A stretch of 61,183 nt of DNA from Flavobacteriaceae bacterium CG_4_10_14_3_um_filter_33_47 (GCA_002784145.1 PFKE01000034.1:1-61183); one strand, 5' to 3'; numbered from the stretch's first letter, positions 47,701 to 58,292 are shown. Notes: generated by a model from the letters alone, not told the origin. Program-made: numbers and translations.

Positions 47701-47814
47701 ACAAACAATAAGCACTTTATTGATTCTGTTTTGCATTAATTCATTAAATGCAACTTCTTCAAATTCATAATTTCTTAAATCGGGCAATGGATTTTTAAAC
47801 ATGTTATAAAGCAA
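44770..47814 (-). CDS. Tandem receiver-like domains fused to a PPDK-N/PEP-synthase ATP-binding domain
   Basis: 1,014 residues (ATG at 47802 is an alternative start). Domains in order are as follows. (1) A receiver-like domain, residues about 30-165, where the phospho-acceptor position is Trp95 (VITWLDIG), hence a pseudo-receiver. (2) A second receiver-like domain, about 176-320, with Glu183-Asp184, Asp253 (VISDVNY), Ser287/288 and Lys306 all in the right order for an active receiver. (3) The PPDK-N ATP-grasp, about 430-820, with GGKGRGL (442-448), AVRSSSVLED (532-541), GLGE, and the IEIEFAV...LQIRPI end. (4) A C-terminal domain with GPGRWGSSDSW near 880 and SQGTHFFQNL. The swivelling phosphohistidine and PEP-binding domains of real PPDK/PEP synthase are absent. 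Function unknown; it lies between two glutamate dehydrogenase genes. Confidence 0.85.
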   Translation of the reverse strand: MLYNMFKNPLPDLRNYEFEEVAFNELMQNRINKVLIVCSNYDYYMLEEDGRIDERIFNEYTDLNLRYPPNFIHANSAKRAIKQMHEINIDLVITWLDIGNFNAFETSKEIKKAFPEIPIAALSFYSSELRSKLQKGNKGIIDFVFHWNGNVDIFLAIIKLTEDRMNANRDINQIGVKAILMVEDSLKFYSRYLPIIYKILLKQTHAFMSEGLNEHRRMMLMRGRPKMLLATTYEEGLTYFEKYKSNLLGVISDVNYFKEGKRDPNAGFEFLKYVRSSQRYFPFLIQSSDKHNEAITLELKGKFLYKHSETLGTDLKNYITKYFSFGDFEFWDPVQMKVLAVVKDLSQFQKALKIVTLDAIEYHAKRSEYSKWLKSRALFPLANLFSKVEFDDFQDIEQIRDYLIEAIKVYRVYRSRGVIVKFDKDKYDEYLGFARIGDGALGGKGRGLAFIDSFLKRHKLFDKFDTVHISIPRTVVLSTEVFDEFIEKHDLIRFAAQSNDDEEILKTFISKPLPNWVLEDIKVFLSVIKRPIAVRSSSVLEDSHFQPFAGVFATYMIPNTNNVDMLNMVSNAIKSVMASAFFQSSKAYLKLTSHTIEEDKMAVILQELTGKTYGDVYYPNISGVARSINFYPVGDENPSEGVANIALGLGEIIVGGGQTLRFSPYHPKKVLQLSSPGSSQRDTQQYFYGLDLDPKSYKVSINESINKKKFTLREAKNHSSLKYVASTYDLQNNIIRPGVLHDGLRVITFDNVLKYNTFPLPEILQDLLRIGQREMRNPIEIEFAVNLDVAPGTSRIFSFLQIRPIVESIETRNELPEDFNVEDTIIYSQSALGNGTYGHIKDFVYIKPETFNPANTRQIALAVEQINKKFEEQNKQYILVGPGRWGSSDSWLGIPVIWSQISSAKIIVEAGLNDFRIDPSQGTHFFQNLTSFKVGYFTINPFINDGFFDLEYLNKQDACFEDDYLRHICFKEPLTIVIEGKSNKAAIFKEGFTINKNHDFIENSMTDLPPGGFM

Positions 47815-48087
47815 TTATTTTTAATGACAAGTTAAGATTTTGATTTTATCTGTTTACATTTATTTGTTATTTATTTGTCAGATAGAACACCTTGAACAAT
47901 CATATTCTTATGTGTAAATGACATTTTAATGGGTGTTTCACATAATTGATAATATCATGAATATTACACAACCAATTATTTTTTGAGGTTACAATATCCC
48001 GTTTTTTGAAGCCTCATCATAAGCCATATTGAATATCATTAATTTACCCGGCTTTTTTACAACCCAAAACACATTCGTGCTGATAGT

Positions 48088-49431
48088 TTACACAATACCT
48101 TGAGCCAACATGGCATCTGCAATTTTAACAAAGCCAGCTATATTGGCACCTTTTACGTAATTGATGTATCCGTCTTTTTCTGTACCGTTTTCAACACAAG
48201 CTTGATGCACATCATTCATAATCTTATTTAAAGCTTTGTCCACTTTTTTTCTGCTCCAATTTAATCGCATTGAATTTTGAGTCATTTCCAGACCTGAGGT
48301 TGCAACGCCACCAGCATTGGAAGCTTTTCCAGGAGCAAACAATATTTTAGCCTTTTGAAACTCCTTAATGGCCTCATTTGTTGAAGGCATATTGGCGCCT
48401 TCGACCACACAGATGCATTGGTTTGCTATTAATTTTTTGGCATCAGCAACTTGTAATTCGTTTTGGGTGGCACATGGCATGGCAATATCTGCTACAACTT
48501 CCCACGGCGTTTTGCCTTTAATAAATGTTGCTGAAGGAAATGTTTTTACATATTCATGAATTCTGCCACGTTTTACATTTTTAAGGGTCATGATAAAGGC
48601 TAATTTAGCAGCATCAATACCTTCTTCATCATAAATATATCCAGATGAATCTGAAAGCGTTACAACCTTTGCTCCCATTTGTGTTGCTTTTTCACAAGCA
48701 TATTGGGCCACATTTCCAGAACCAGATATTAGAACGATTTTATCTTTAAGAGTGTCATTTCTAGTTTTAAGCATATTAGCCGCAAAATATACGACACCAT
48801 ATCCAGTTGCTTCCGGACGAATTAAAGAACCTCCCCACGCCATGCCTTTACCTGTTAAAACTCCTGTAAATTCATTTCTCAGCTTTTTATACATGCCGTA
48901 TAAATAACCTATTTCGCGTTCACCAACACCAATATCTCCGGCAGGCACGTCGGTATCAGGACCTATATGACGATATAGTTCACTCATAAAAGCCTGACAG
49001 AAACGAATAATTTCATTATCAGATTTTCCTTTGGGGTCAAAATCGCTTCCGCCTTTTCCTCCACCCATAGGCAACGTGGTTAAACTATTTTTAAATACTT
49101 GTTCAAACGCTAAAAATTTTAAAATACTCAAATTCACTGTTGGATGAAACCGCAACCCACCTTTAAATGGGCCAATGGCTGAATTCATTTGAATTCGATA
49201 GCCTCTATTCACTTGAATTTCTCCTGCATCATCCAGCCAACACACTCTAAAAATAATCACGCGCTCTGGCTCCACCATTCGAAGTAAAAGATTCTTGCCC
49301 GAATACTTTTTATGCTCATTAATATACGGAATTAAGGACTCAGCAACTTCCTCAACGGCTTGTAAAAACTCGGGTTCATGCCCGTTTCTAACTTTTACAA
49401 GTTCTAAAAATGCTTCAATATTATTTTTCAT
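48088..49431 (-). CDS. gdhA: Glutamate dehydrogenase, copy 2 (NADP-type nucleotide fold)
   Basis: 447 residues. Pocket motifs are GPFKGGLRFHPTV and GGGKGGSDFDPKGK, with PAGDIGVGEREIG for the catalytic Asp. The cofactor fold reads SGSGNVAQYACEKA and SDSSGYIYDEEG, very close to the NADP-specific E. coli GdhA, so an ammonia-assimilating role is likely. It is clearly homologous to copy 1 over the full length but differs in the cofactor loop. Confidence 0.94.
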   Translation of the reverse strand: MKNNIEAFLELVKVRNGHEPEFLQAVEEVAESLIPYINEHKKYSGKNLLLRMVEPERVIIFRVCWLDDAGEIQVNRGYRIQMNSAIGPFKGGLRFHPTVNLSILKFLAFEQVFKNSLTTLPMGGGKGGSDFDPKGKSDNEIIRFCQAFMSELYRHIGPDTDVPAGDIGVGEREIGYLYGMYKKLRNEFTGVLTGKGMAWGGSLIRPEATGYGVVYFAANMLKTRNDTLKDKIVLISGSGNVAQYACEKATQMGAKVVTLSDSSGYIYDEEGIDAAKLAFIMTLKNVKRGRIHEYVKTFPSATFIKGKTPWEVVADIAMPCATQNELQVADAKKLIANQCICVVEGANMPSTNEAIKEFQKAKILFAPGKASNAGGVATSGLEMTQNSMRLNWSRKKVDKALNKIMNDVHQACVENGTEKDGYINYVKGANIAGFVKIADAMLAQGIV

Positions 49432-49478
49432 TCAAATGAATTTAGGTAGTTATTTAAGGATTTCTTAATATTGTTAAA

Positions 49479-49486
49479 CAAAGATA
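49479..49486 (-). promoter_or_regulatory. gdhA: Candidate -7 element for gdhA copy 2
   Basis: The minus strand reads TATCTTTG, an exact TAnnTTTG match, 48 bases before the ATG. No TTG at -33 spacing. Confidence 0.37.
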
Positions 49487-49568
49487 AGATATCTTTAAAA
49501 AATGGCTTTAAATTATTGAAATTTTGCAATAAATAATTTTTTATTAAACTAAGCGTTTTTATAAAGAT

Positions 49569-49598
49569 TTGTTACTTGATTCTGTTTTTATATATTTG
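49569..49598 (+). promoter_or_regulatory. Full Bacteroidota-type promoter for the 49632 gene
   Basis: TTG at 49569-49571, a 19-base spacer and TATATTTG at 49591-49598 match the TTG-N19-TAnnTTTG consensus exactly. The predicted start of transcription is about 25 bases before the start codon. Confidence 0.6.
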
Positions 49599-49631
49599 TG
49601 TAGTTAATGCCTCAAAAAAACAAACCTTTTT

Positions 49632-50462
49632 ATGCTTAACTTGAAACATTTAGCTTTTGCTTTTTTCTTGTTTACTGCAAGTCAAACAGCGTATTCTCAA
49701 TTAGGCTTTTCTCATGAAATAGGCGTAATAGCGGGTCCACTAGAATTTCGATCAGATTTTGGTAGCAGAAATGAATTTGAAACAAACTTTGGTAATTCAG
49801 GTTTTGGAATTGGTATTGTTCACTATATTAATTTTGCTTACAGGGCAGACTGTAATTGCTACACGACAGACACATATTTTAATGATCATTTTAAATTAAG
49901 AAACGAGATTTCTTATAATAAAACCAATCTTGAACATCTTGGTTTTTGGGTTCAACCCGATAAAGTAAGTACTCAGGCCGAACAGCTTAGGGCACATAAA
50001 GGTGTTGCTAATAACTTTGATATAGGAACTCAAATAGAATTTTTTCCTTTAAGCATTCGAGATTTTCAAGGTTTTGCATACAGATTTGCTCCTTTTGTAA
50101 GCTTAGGGATTCATTTTACATCTTTTAACCCTAAAGTAAGTACCACTTTTGCAAATCCAAACCCTGATGCTGTTGGTGATATTTTAGATCAAACAAATTT
50201 TTACTCTTTCTGGTTTGATAACTTTACGCCAGGCGTGGATACTTTCCCCATAAGAGAGCAATCTGGGACTACTTGGTCTACTGTAACAAGTATAGGTGTT
50301 CGATATAAGCTTAGCAAGCTTTCAGATTTAATGTTAGACCTAAGATGGCAATATTACTTTAACGATTGGGTTGATGGATTAAATCATACCTGGAGGGGTT
50401 ATAATAAAAATAATGATTGGTTAGTCTGGTTAAATTTTGGTTACATTTATTATTTAGATTAA
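49632..50462 (+). CDS. Outer-membrane beta-barrel-like protein, THC0290_0291 family
   Basis: 276 residues with a signal peptide (MLNLKHLAFAFFLFTASQTAYSQ). The mature protein has alternating hydrophobic strands and aromatic strand ends and finishes WLVWLNFGYIYYLD, ending in an aromatic-rich strand as outer-membrane barrels do. The block AYRADCNCYTTDTYFNDHFK (residues about 75-94) has two close cysteines and matches what I remember of a Flavobacteriaceae-restricted family called THC0290_0291. Function unknown. It has its own full promoter and is convergent with the cystathionine synthase gene. Confidence 0.75.
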   Translation: MLNLKHLAFAFFLFTASQTAYSQLGFSHEIGVIAGPLEFRSDFGSRNEFETNFGNSGFGIGIVHYINFAYRADCNCYTTDTYFNDHFKLRNEISYNKTNLEHLGFWVQPDKVSTQAEQLRAHKGVANNFDIGTQIEFFPLSIRDFQGFAYRFAPFVSLGIHFTSFNPKVSTTFANPNPDAVGDILDQTNFYSFWFDNFTPGVDTFPIREQSGTTWSTVTSIGVRYKLSKLSDLMLDLRWQYYFNDWVDGLNHTWRGYNKNNDWLVWLNFGYIYYLD

Positions 50463-50483
50463 CCTCATAATCATAATAAAACC

Positions 50484-51623
50484 TTATTCTAAAGCTTGTT
50501 TTAAATCGGCTATTAAATCATCAATATCTTCTATCCCTACACTTAATCTTATTAAAGAATCTACTACACCTGTATTTTCTCTTTCGGCTTTAGGAATGCT
50601 TGCGTGCGTCATACTTGCTGGATGACCACAAAGAGACTCTACGCCTCCTAAGGATTCGGCCAAAGTGAAAAGCTTTAGTTTTTCCACCACGTTAATAGCT
50701 TCTCTATAATTATTCCCTTTAGTTGTAAACGACAGCATACCTCCAAAATCTTTCATCTGAGATTTAGCTATATGATGATTTGGATGATCTTCAAACCCTG
50801 GCCAAAAAACTTTTTCAACCTTTGGATGCGTTTTTAAGAATTTGGCAACCTCTTTGCCGTTTTCACAATGCCGTTGCATTCTAACATGAAGCGTTTTAAT
50901 GCCTCTTAAAACCAGAAAACTATCTTGTGGCCCACAAATAGCGCCACTAGCGTTCTGAATAAAATATAATTTATCTGCTAATTCTTTGTCTTTAACCACG
51001 AGTGCTCCCATGACCACATCGCTATGACCACCTAAATATTTAGTAGCTGAATGCATCACAATATCGGCACCTAAATCTAGTGGTTGTTGTAAATAAGGTG
51101 TGGCAAACGTATTATCAACGGCCAACATCAATTGATGTTTTTTTGAAATATCAGAAACTTTTTTAATATCAATGATATTCATCATGGGATTTGTAGGTGT
51201 TTCTACCCAAATAAGTTTTGTGTTGATATTTATATATGTTTCAATATTTGAGGCCTTTTGCATGTCTACAAAATGAAACTTAATGCCAAAATTTTGAAAT
51301 ATTTTAGTAAAAAGCCTAAAGGAACCTCCATATAAGTCATTGGTTGAAATTACCTCGTCACCAGGATTTAATAGCTTCATAACAGCATCAATGGCAGCAA
51401 GTCCAGAGGCAAAAGCCAATCCAAAATGGCCGTTTTCAATACTTGCAAAGGCATTCTCTAAGGCATGACGTGTTGGATTATGGGTTCTGGAATACTCATA
51501 CCCTTTATGTCCTCCAGGAGTGGTTTGAGCATAGGTGCTAGTTTGATAAATTGGCGGCATGATTGCGCCATAAGCCACATCATGTTCTTGACCACCATGA
51601 ATGGTTTTAGTATTAAATTTCAT
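50484..51623 (-). CDS. metB: Cystathionine gamma-synthase / Cys-Met metabolism PLP enzyme
   Basis: 379 residues of the Cys/Met metabolism PLP family. PLP-phosphate contacts are in YEYSRTHNPTRHALE, the substrate-side AFASGLAAIDAV follows, and the PLP lysine is in HSATKYLGGHSDV. The C terminus (AESLGGVESLCGHPASMTHAS; IRLSVGIEDIDDLIADL) is typical. It most likely condenses an activated homoserine with cysteine in methionine synthesis; beta-lyase or gamma-lyase activity cannot be excluded by sequence, since family members are very similar. Confidence 0.9.
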   Translation of the reverse strand: MKFNTKTIHGGQEHDVAYGAIMPPIYQTSTYAQTTPGGHKGYEYSRTHNPTRHALENAFASIENGHFGLAFASGLAAIDAVMKLLNPGDEVISTNDLYGGSFRLFTKIFQNFGIKFHFVDMQKASNIETYININTKLIWVETPTNPMMNIIDIKKVSDISKKHQLMLAVDNTFATPYLQQPLDLGADIVMHSATKYLGGHSDVVMGALVVKDKELADKLYFIQNASGAICGPQDSFLVLRGIKTLHVRMQRHCENGKEVAKFLKTHPKVEKVFWPGFEDHPNHHIAKSQMKDFGGMLSFTTKGNNYREAINVVEKLKLFTLAESLGGVESLCGHPASMTHASIPKAERENTGVVDSLIRLSVGIEDIDDLIADLKQALE

Positions 51624-51709
51624 TCTTATAAGCTTTTATACAAATGTAGTTTATAATTCGGTGTATTCAAATGCAATAATTATCTTTAATGTATGTTAAA
51701 CTATAACAA

Positions 51710-52432
51710 ATGAATAACCATAAGTTCCTTATAATAATTACCTGTTTTTTGCTTTTTCAAACTTGCAAAGAAGAATCCTTGATGTCTTTTTCTGAAATTA
51801 ATATTACCACGGAAAACAATACCTTGGTTGACATTAATATTCCGAAAGCATCGGGCAATGAAAGTATTGCTAACGCAATAAATTCAGAAATATCCAATAT
51901 CATTATACAAGAATTAAATATTGGTGATACCAATGACAGCACTTCCTTAACCATTGAAGAAAGCATCAATTCCTTTAATAGAGAATATCTTGCTTTTATA
52001 GATGAATTCCCAGAAAGCAATCAGGCTTGGGAAGCGCTAATAGATGGCGACGTTATTTTTCAATCAGAAAATATCATCACCATTTCATTAACCTCTTACA
52101 TCAATACAGGTGGCGCTCACGGTATTCTGCAAATTTCTTTATTAAATTTTGATGCGGTTTCTGGACACCGAATCCCAAACCAGAATTTGTTTAATAATCA
52201 AGAAGCGTTCACAAATCTTGCAAAAACTTTTTTTGATAACACCGTTGAAGATAAAACCTTGCTTTTTGATCCCGATAATTTTAAACTTCCTGCCAATATG
52301 GGTTATAGCGATGATGGTCTTCTTTTACTATATAATGTTTACGAAATTGCTCCTTATGTAACTGGCATTATAGATTTTACCATTCCTTATGAGAAAATAG
52401 AGGCTTACTTAGTTTTTGATAGCTCTAGATAA
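51710..52432 (+). CDS. DUF4163/DUF3298 (RsiV-like) lipoprotein
   Basis: 240 residues. Lipoprotein signal with cysteine near residue 19 (LLFQTCKEE). The first half resembles DUF4163 (NESIANAINSEISNIIIQEL; EFPESNQAWEALIDGDV). The second half has the DUF3298 pattern (SYINTGGAHGILQISLLNFDA; GLLLLYNVYEIAPYVTGI). The same pair occurs in the extracellular part of the anti-sigma factor RsiV, which binds lysozyme, but here no sigma-factor region is present. The 3' end overlaps the convergent dinB-like gene by 24 bp. Confidence 0.8.
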   Translation: MNNHKFLIIITCFLLFQTCKEESLMSFSEINITTENNTLVDINIPKASGNESIANAINSEISNIIIQELNIGDTNDSTSLTIEESINSFNREYLAFIDEFPESNQAWEALIDGDVIFQSENIITISLTSYINTGGAHGILQISLLNFDAVSGHRIPNQNLFNNQEAFTNLAKTFFDNTVEDKTLLFDPDNFKLPANMGYSDDGLLLLYNVYEIAPYVTGIIDFTIPYEKIEAYLVFDSSR

Positions 52433-52873
52433 TGCCATGACATAGCCCAAATGAATGCCTTCATGAAATAATATAAACTGAAAGGCATCATCTATATTTA
52501 TTAAGATGTTTCCAGTCGTTGAAACCGTGTATTCATGGAAGTTTTTAAAAAGGTTATCATCAAAATCCTTTTTTGTTTGTTCTATGGTATCAAACAGCAA
52601 TTTTTTTATTTCATCAACTTCTTTTTGTGATACAAACCCTTCAGGCTTGGTGCCTTTCATGTATTTTGCAATCAAGGTTTCACTTACCATCATTGGCAAA
52701 CCCGATAATTTATAGGCTAATAATTGTTGCGTCACTACAATATGACCAACGTTCCAAATGATATTATTATTAAATCCTTGAGGTATTTTGTTTAAATCTT
52801 CAAGAGCCGTTTTTTCTAAATACTTATTAAAAAAAATCCTTGTGTTGGTTAAAACTTCTAAAGAAAAATGCAT
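52409..52873 (-). CDS. DinB family protein
   Basis: 154 residues forming the DinB four-helix bundle. The metal-binding histidines are His44 (NVGHIVV), His137 and His141 (HEGIH). Members include metal-dependent thiol S-transferases acting with bacillithiol or similar thiols, and others of unknown substrate. Damage induction, implied by the name, cannot be read from the sequence. Convergent 24-bp overlap with the upstream lipoprotein gene. Confidence 0.83.
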   Translation of the reverse strand: MHFSLEVLTNTRIFFNKYLEKTALEDLNKIPQGFNNNIIWNVGHIVVTQQLLAYKLSGLPMMVSETLIAKYMKGTKPEGFVSQKEVDEIKKLLFDTIEQTKKDFDDNLFKNFHEYTVSTTGNILINIDDAFQFILFHEGIHLGYVMALSRAIKN

Positions 52874-52953
52874 GTCATTATTTTTTTCATAAATATACTT
52901 TTAAAAGCAATAAATACTTTATTTTGTAATCTATTTTTATTGAAAACAAACAT

Positions 52954-53313
52954 ATGAAAAAGGTTTATTATTTAAAAACATGCAGCACTTGTAGTAGAAT
53001 TTTAAAAGAACTGAATCTTTCTTCAGATTTTATTTTACAAGACATTAAAACTGAAGAAATAACTGTAAAACAACTGGAAGACATGAAACATCTGACTGGC
53101 AGTTATGAAGCGCTTTTTAGTAAAAAAGCCAAACTTTACAAAGAGATGGATTTAAAAAATCAGCGCTTAGCGGAGCGAGATTTTAAGCATTATATCTTGC
53201 ATCATTACACATTTTTAAGTAGACCTGTCATTATTTTTGGAAACCAAATATTTATTGGAAATTCCAAAAAAGTGGTTGAAAACGCTAAACATGTTATTCA
53301 GAATAATAGCTAA
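52954..53313 (+). CDS. ArsC/Spx/YffB-family thioredoxin-fold protein
   Basis: 119 residues, a normal length for this group. The redox-type motif CSTC (Cys10, Cys13) follows the first strand, and the C-terminal block LSRPVIIFGNQIFIGNS (SRPV then I-F-I-G) is the family hallmark. It could be an arsenate reductase-like enzyme or an Spx-like protein. The CxxC pair is characteristic of Spx, but no RNA polymerase-binding evidence is available. It is followed 114 bp later by the GH97 gene. Confidence 0.82.
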   Translation: MKKVYYLKTCSTCSRILKELNLSSDFILQDIKTEEITVKQLEDMKHLTGSYEALFSKKAKLYKEMDLKNQRLAERDFKHYILHHYTFLSRPVIIFGNQIFIGNSKKVVENAKHVIQNNS

Positions 53314-53403
53314 AGTGATTTTTTAATTGCTTAAATCGTCTTACTTTTACAATAGACTAATTACAATATTTTATTTCGTAACAAATAACATCCATTTCAC
53401 TAG

Positions 53404-55539
<2,136 letters not shown>

Positions 55540-55555
55540 TAATGAAAATAATTTA

Positions 55556-55627
55556 GGCTCCATAGTTCAAGGGATAGAACAAAAGTTTCCTAAACTTTAG
55601 ATCCAGGTTCGAATCCTGGTGGAGTCA
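55556..55627 (+). tRNA. tRNA-Arg (anticodon CCU)
   Basis: A full cloverleaf can be drawn. The acceptor is GGCTCCA with TGGAGTC (one G-U), the D arm GTTC/GAAC, the anticodon stem AAAGT/ACTTT with loop TTCCTAA, and the T arm CCAGG-TTCGAAT-CCTGG, then the discriminator A. CCU reads AGG arginine codons. CCA is not encoded. It lies 16 bases after the GH97 stop codon. Confidence 0.96.
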
Positions 55628-55660
55628 CTTATTTTTACAAAAAATTTTATACCCTTTAAA

Positions 55661-56176
55661 CTAAAACAGCAACAATAACATGGTAAGCACAATGCCTGCT
55701 AAGGCGTAGTAAACCCCTTTTCTAAAAACAGTGGTCGACGGCATAAACATCCAAAAAGAGGAAAGGACAAAAAACAGTAAAGACAAGCCAAAAAAGATGT
55801 TTAAAAAAAATAAGGTGTCAGAAGATTTTGCCTTATGTAATTTGGTCATTTTATCCAACACCACAGGCAACTCTTTAATTTTATAGTGTATCTCTCCAGT
55901 TGTTTTATTATAGACGCCATCTTTAAAATACAGGTAGTCACCTTCTTCCCTATCTGCTTTAAAGCCTCTTATATTAAGGGTTTTACCTAATTCTTCATCA
56001 GATAGATTTGATTGAATGGTTTTGTCAATTTGTTTTTCTTGTTTTAAAAAATCAGAATCTCTAAAAATCAAGGTTATGCCACTTAATGCATATACAAACA
56101 TGATACCCACTAAAAAGAACCCTAAATATCTGTGAATAATTCTCATTTTTAAACTTACCCTTCTGTTTTTAATCAT
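55661..56176 (-). CDS. PepSY-associated transmembrane protein
   Basis: 171 residues. The N-terminal RVSLKMRIIHRYLGFFLVGIM is the PepSY-TM opening (Arg/His just ahead of the first helix, residues about 16-38). A soluble loop of about 85 residues (FKADREEGDYLYFKDGVYN) with PepSY-like character follows, then a pair of C-terminal helices (about 120-170). Related proteins are often linked to iron or redox systems, but the small size and absence of a flavin domain leave the role open. Confidence 0.75.
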   Translation of the reverse strand: MIKNRRVSLKMRIIHRYLGFFLVGIMFVYALSGITLIFRDSDFLKQEKQIDKTIQSNLSDEELGKTLNIRGFKADREEGDYLYFKDGVYNKTTGEIHYKIKELPVVLDKMTKLHKAKSSDTLFFLNIFFGLSLLFFVLSSFWMFMPSTTVFRKGVYYALAGIVLTMLLLLF

Positions 56177-56300
56177 GATTTTTTGTTTTTGATAACTATT
56201 TAAACACCGGTTGTTTGACTACTTCATTTTTAAAAAGTTTAATGTGTTTTAAAAAAAAAGAATTCCCTTTAAATATTTATTAAATTTAATAGAAGAATAT

Positions 56301-56308
56301 TAGCTTTG
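56301..56308 (+). promoter_or_regulatory. Candidate -7 element for the amylosucrase gene
   Basis: TAGCTTTG fits TAnnTTTG, 28 bases before the start codon; no -33 TTG. Confidence 0.33.
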
Positions 56309-56336
56309 TTCCTTATCAAATAGCATTTAATAGGCA

Positions 56337-58292
56337 ATGAAAAACAAGGCTTTATTTTCAATCATAAGAGAAACCTGCAAAAAAAAAGGAATTAACGGAA
56401 AATCCGATCAAGCTTTTATAGACAGGTTTATTGGAAATGCTTCGTTACTTTATTATTTATTTTCTCAACTCTATTCAAAAAGAGAGGATTTTAATGCTGT
56501 ATTTACTGAAATGATTGCATTAATTATTGACACCTATAAAGAGCGAGATCTCGTTTTTTTAAATAGAGATGAAGAAAAACAAAACAAGGGAACTTGGTTT
56601 TTAAGCCATGAACTTGTAGGAATGAGTTTGTATGTTGATAGGTTTGCAGGTACTCTAAATGATATGCCTGCTAAAATTGAATATCTTCAAGATCTTGGTG
56701 TTAGTTTAGTACACTTAATGCCACTTTTTGAGAGCCCGGAAGAAGCCAGCGATGGTGGGTACGCAGTTTCTAATTATAAGGTTATTGATAAACGGCTTGG
56801 AACTATTGACGATTTAAAAATCTTTCAGCAATCGCTACAAGAAAAAGGCATGTATTTAATGATTGATATGGTTCTCAATCATACCTCAAACCAACATGAG
56901 TGGGCGCAAAAGGCTCGTCAGGGCAATGCTTATTACCAGGATTTTTATTACACTTATGATGACAGAACCATTCCAGATCAAATGGAAACTAGTATGCAAG
57001 AAGTCTTTCCAGAAAGTTCTCCCGGAAGTTTTTCTTATGATGATGAAATGAACAAATGGGTTATGTCTGTATTTCATAATTACCAATGGGATTTAAATTT
57101 TACCAATCCGCAGGTGTTAAAAGCGATGTTAAGTAATATCTTTTTTTATGCCAATTTAGGTATTGATATTTTACGAATAGATGCTCCTGCTTTTATTTGG
57201 AAACAAATGGGAACTTCTTGTCAAAATTTACCTGAAGCCCATACCATTTTACAATTTATAAAAGTTGCCTTAGAAATTGCAGCTCCAGGCATGGCTATAC
57301 TCGGAGAAGCTATTGTGGCGCCTAAACAAATCATGGATTACTTTGGCAAAGGCTATTTTACAAACCATGAATGCGATATTGCATATAATGCAACTCAAAT
57401 GGCGCTTCAATGGGACGCATTGGCAACTACAGACACCAGAAACATGATAGCCAATCAACATGTAATCCTTCAAAAACCATTGGGAACAACTTGGGTAAAT
57501 TACACGCGTTGCCATGACGATATTGGATTGGGTTTTGAAGATTATTATATAGAACAAGTTGGTTACAACCCATATCTTCACCGAGAATACCTTAAAAACT
57601 ATTTGGGCGGTCGTTTAGTAACAAGTCCTTCTTCTGGCGATTTATTTGGAGTTAATCCTAAAACCAACGACGCTAGAATTTCAGGAACTTTAGCCTCTTT
57701 GTGTGGTTTGGAAAAAGCCATGCAAAAACACGATGAACAGGCTATTCAAACCTCTATAGAAAAAATTCTATTAATGCAAGCTAACAGTATTTTTTTAGGT
57801 GGTATTCCTATGATTTTTTATGGTGACGAATTTGGCTATACCAACGATTATTCCTATCTAAAAGATCCAGGAAAAAGCTATGATAACCGATGGATGCACA
57901 GACCCATAATTGATTGGAAAAAAAACGCAAAAATTAAGCAAAAAGACACCATAGAGCACAAGGTGTTTAATGGTTTACAGACATTGCTAAGTATTAGAAA
58001 GCGTTATGAAATCTTTTCAGATTATAATAACTTAGAATGGTTGGAATCTCACAACCGAGCTATTGTTGGTTTTAAAAGAACCTTGAATGACACCTGTGTG
58101 TTTTGTTTATTTAATTACAGTCCAGAACCACAAACATTAACGCATTACGTGTTTAATTCTGTTAGAAATAAGGTTAAAAAATTTACAAACTTGATGGATA
58201 ACGCTTCCATTAAAATTGGAAATGATCAAGAACATCTTTTATTTAAACCTTATCAATATTTTGTGCTATTTGCAGAATTTAAAAACCATTAG
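56337..58292 (+). CDS. Amylosucrase-like GH13 enzyme (GH13_4)
   Basis: 651 residues without a signal peptide, so cytoplasmic. Along with the helical N-terminal domain of amylosucrases (residues 1-90), the (beta/alpha)8 barrel has nucleophile Asp282 (LRIDAPAFIWKQMG), acid/base Glu324 (LGEAIV) and transition-state Asp in CHDDIG (His393-Asp394-Asp395). These match the N. polysaccharea enzyme's Asp286, Glu328 and HDD motif in sequence and spacing. It should transfer glucose from sucrose to an alpha-glucan or, in some relatives, just hydrolyse sucrose. No sucrose transporter or phosphorylase lies next to it. Confidence 0.88.
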   Translation: MKNKALFSIIRETCKKKGINGKSDQAFIDRFIGNASLLYYLFSQLYSKREDFNAVFTEMIALIIDTYKERDLVFLNRDEEKQNKGTWFLSHELVGMSLYVDRFAGTLNDMPAKIEYLQDLGVSLVHLMPLFESPEEASDGGYAVSNYKVIDKRLGTIDDLKIFQQSLQEKGMYLMIDMVLNHTSNQHEWAQKARQGNAYYQDFYYTYDDRTIPDQMETSMQEVFPESSPGSFSYDDEMNKWVMSVFHNYQWDLNFTNPQVLKAMLSNIFFYANLGIDILRIDAPAFIWKQMGTSCQNLPEAHTILQFIKVALEIAAPGMAILGEAIVAPKQIMDYFGKGYFTNHECDIAYNATQMALQWDALATTDTRNMIANQHVILQKPLGTTWVNYTRCHDDIGLGFEDYYIEQVGYNPYLHREYLKNYLGGRLVTSPSSGDLFGVNPKTNDARISGTLASLCGLEKAMQKHDEQAIQTSIEKILLMQANSIFLGGIPMIFYGDEFGYTNDYSYLKDPGKSYDNRWMHRPIIDWKKNAKIKQKDTIEHKVFNGLQTLLSIRKRYEIFSDYNNLEWLESHNRAIVGFKRTLNDTCVFCLFNYSPEPQTLTHYVFNSVRNKVKKFTNLMDNASIKIGNDQEHLLFKPYQYFVLFAEFKNH

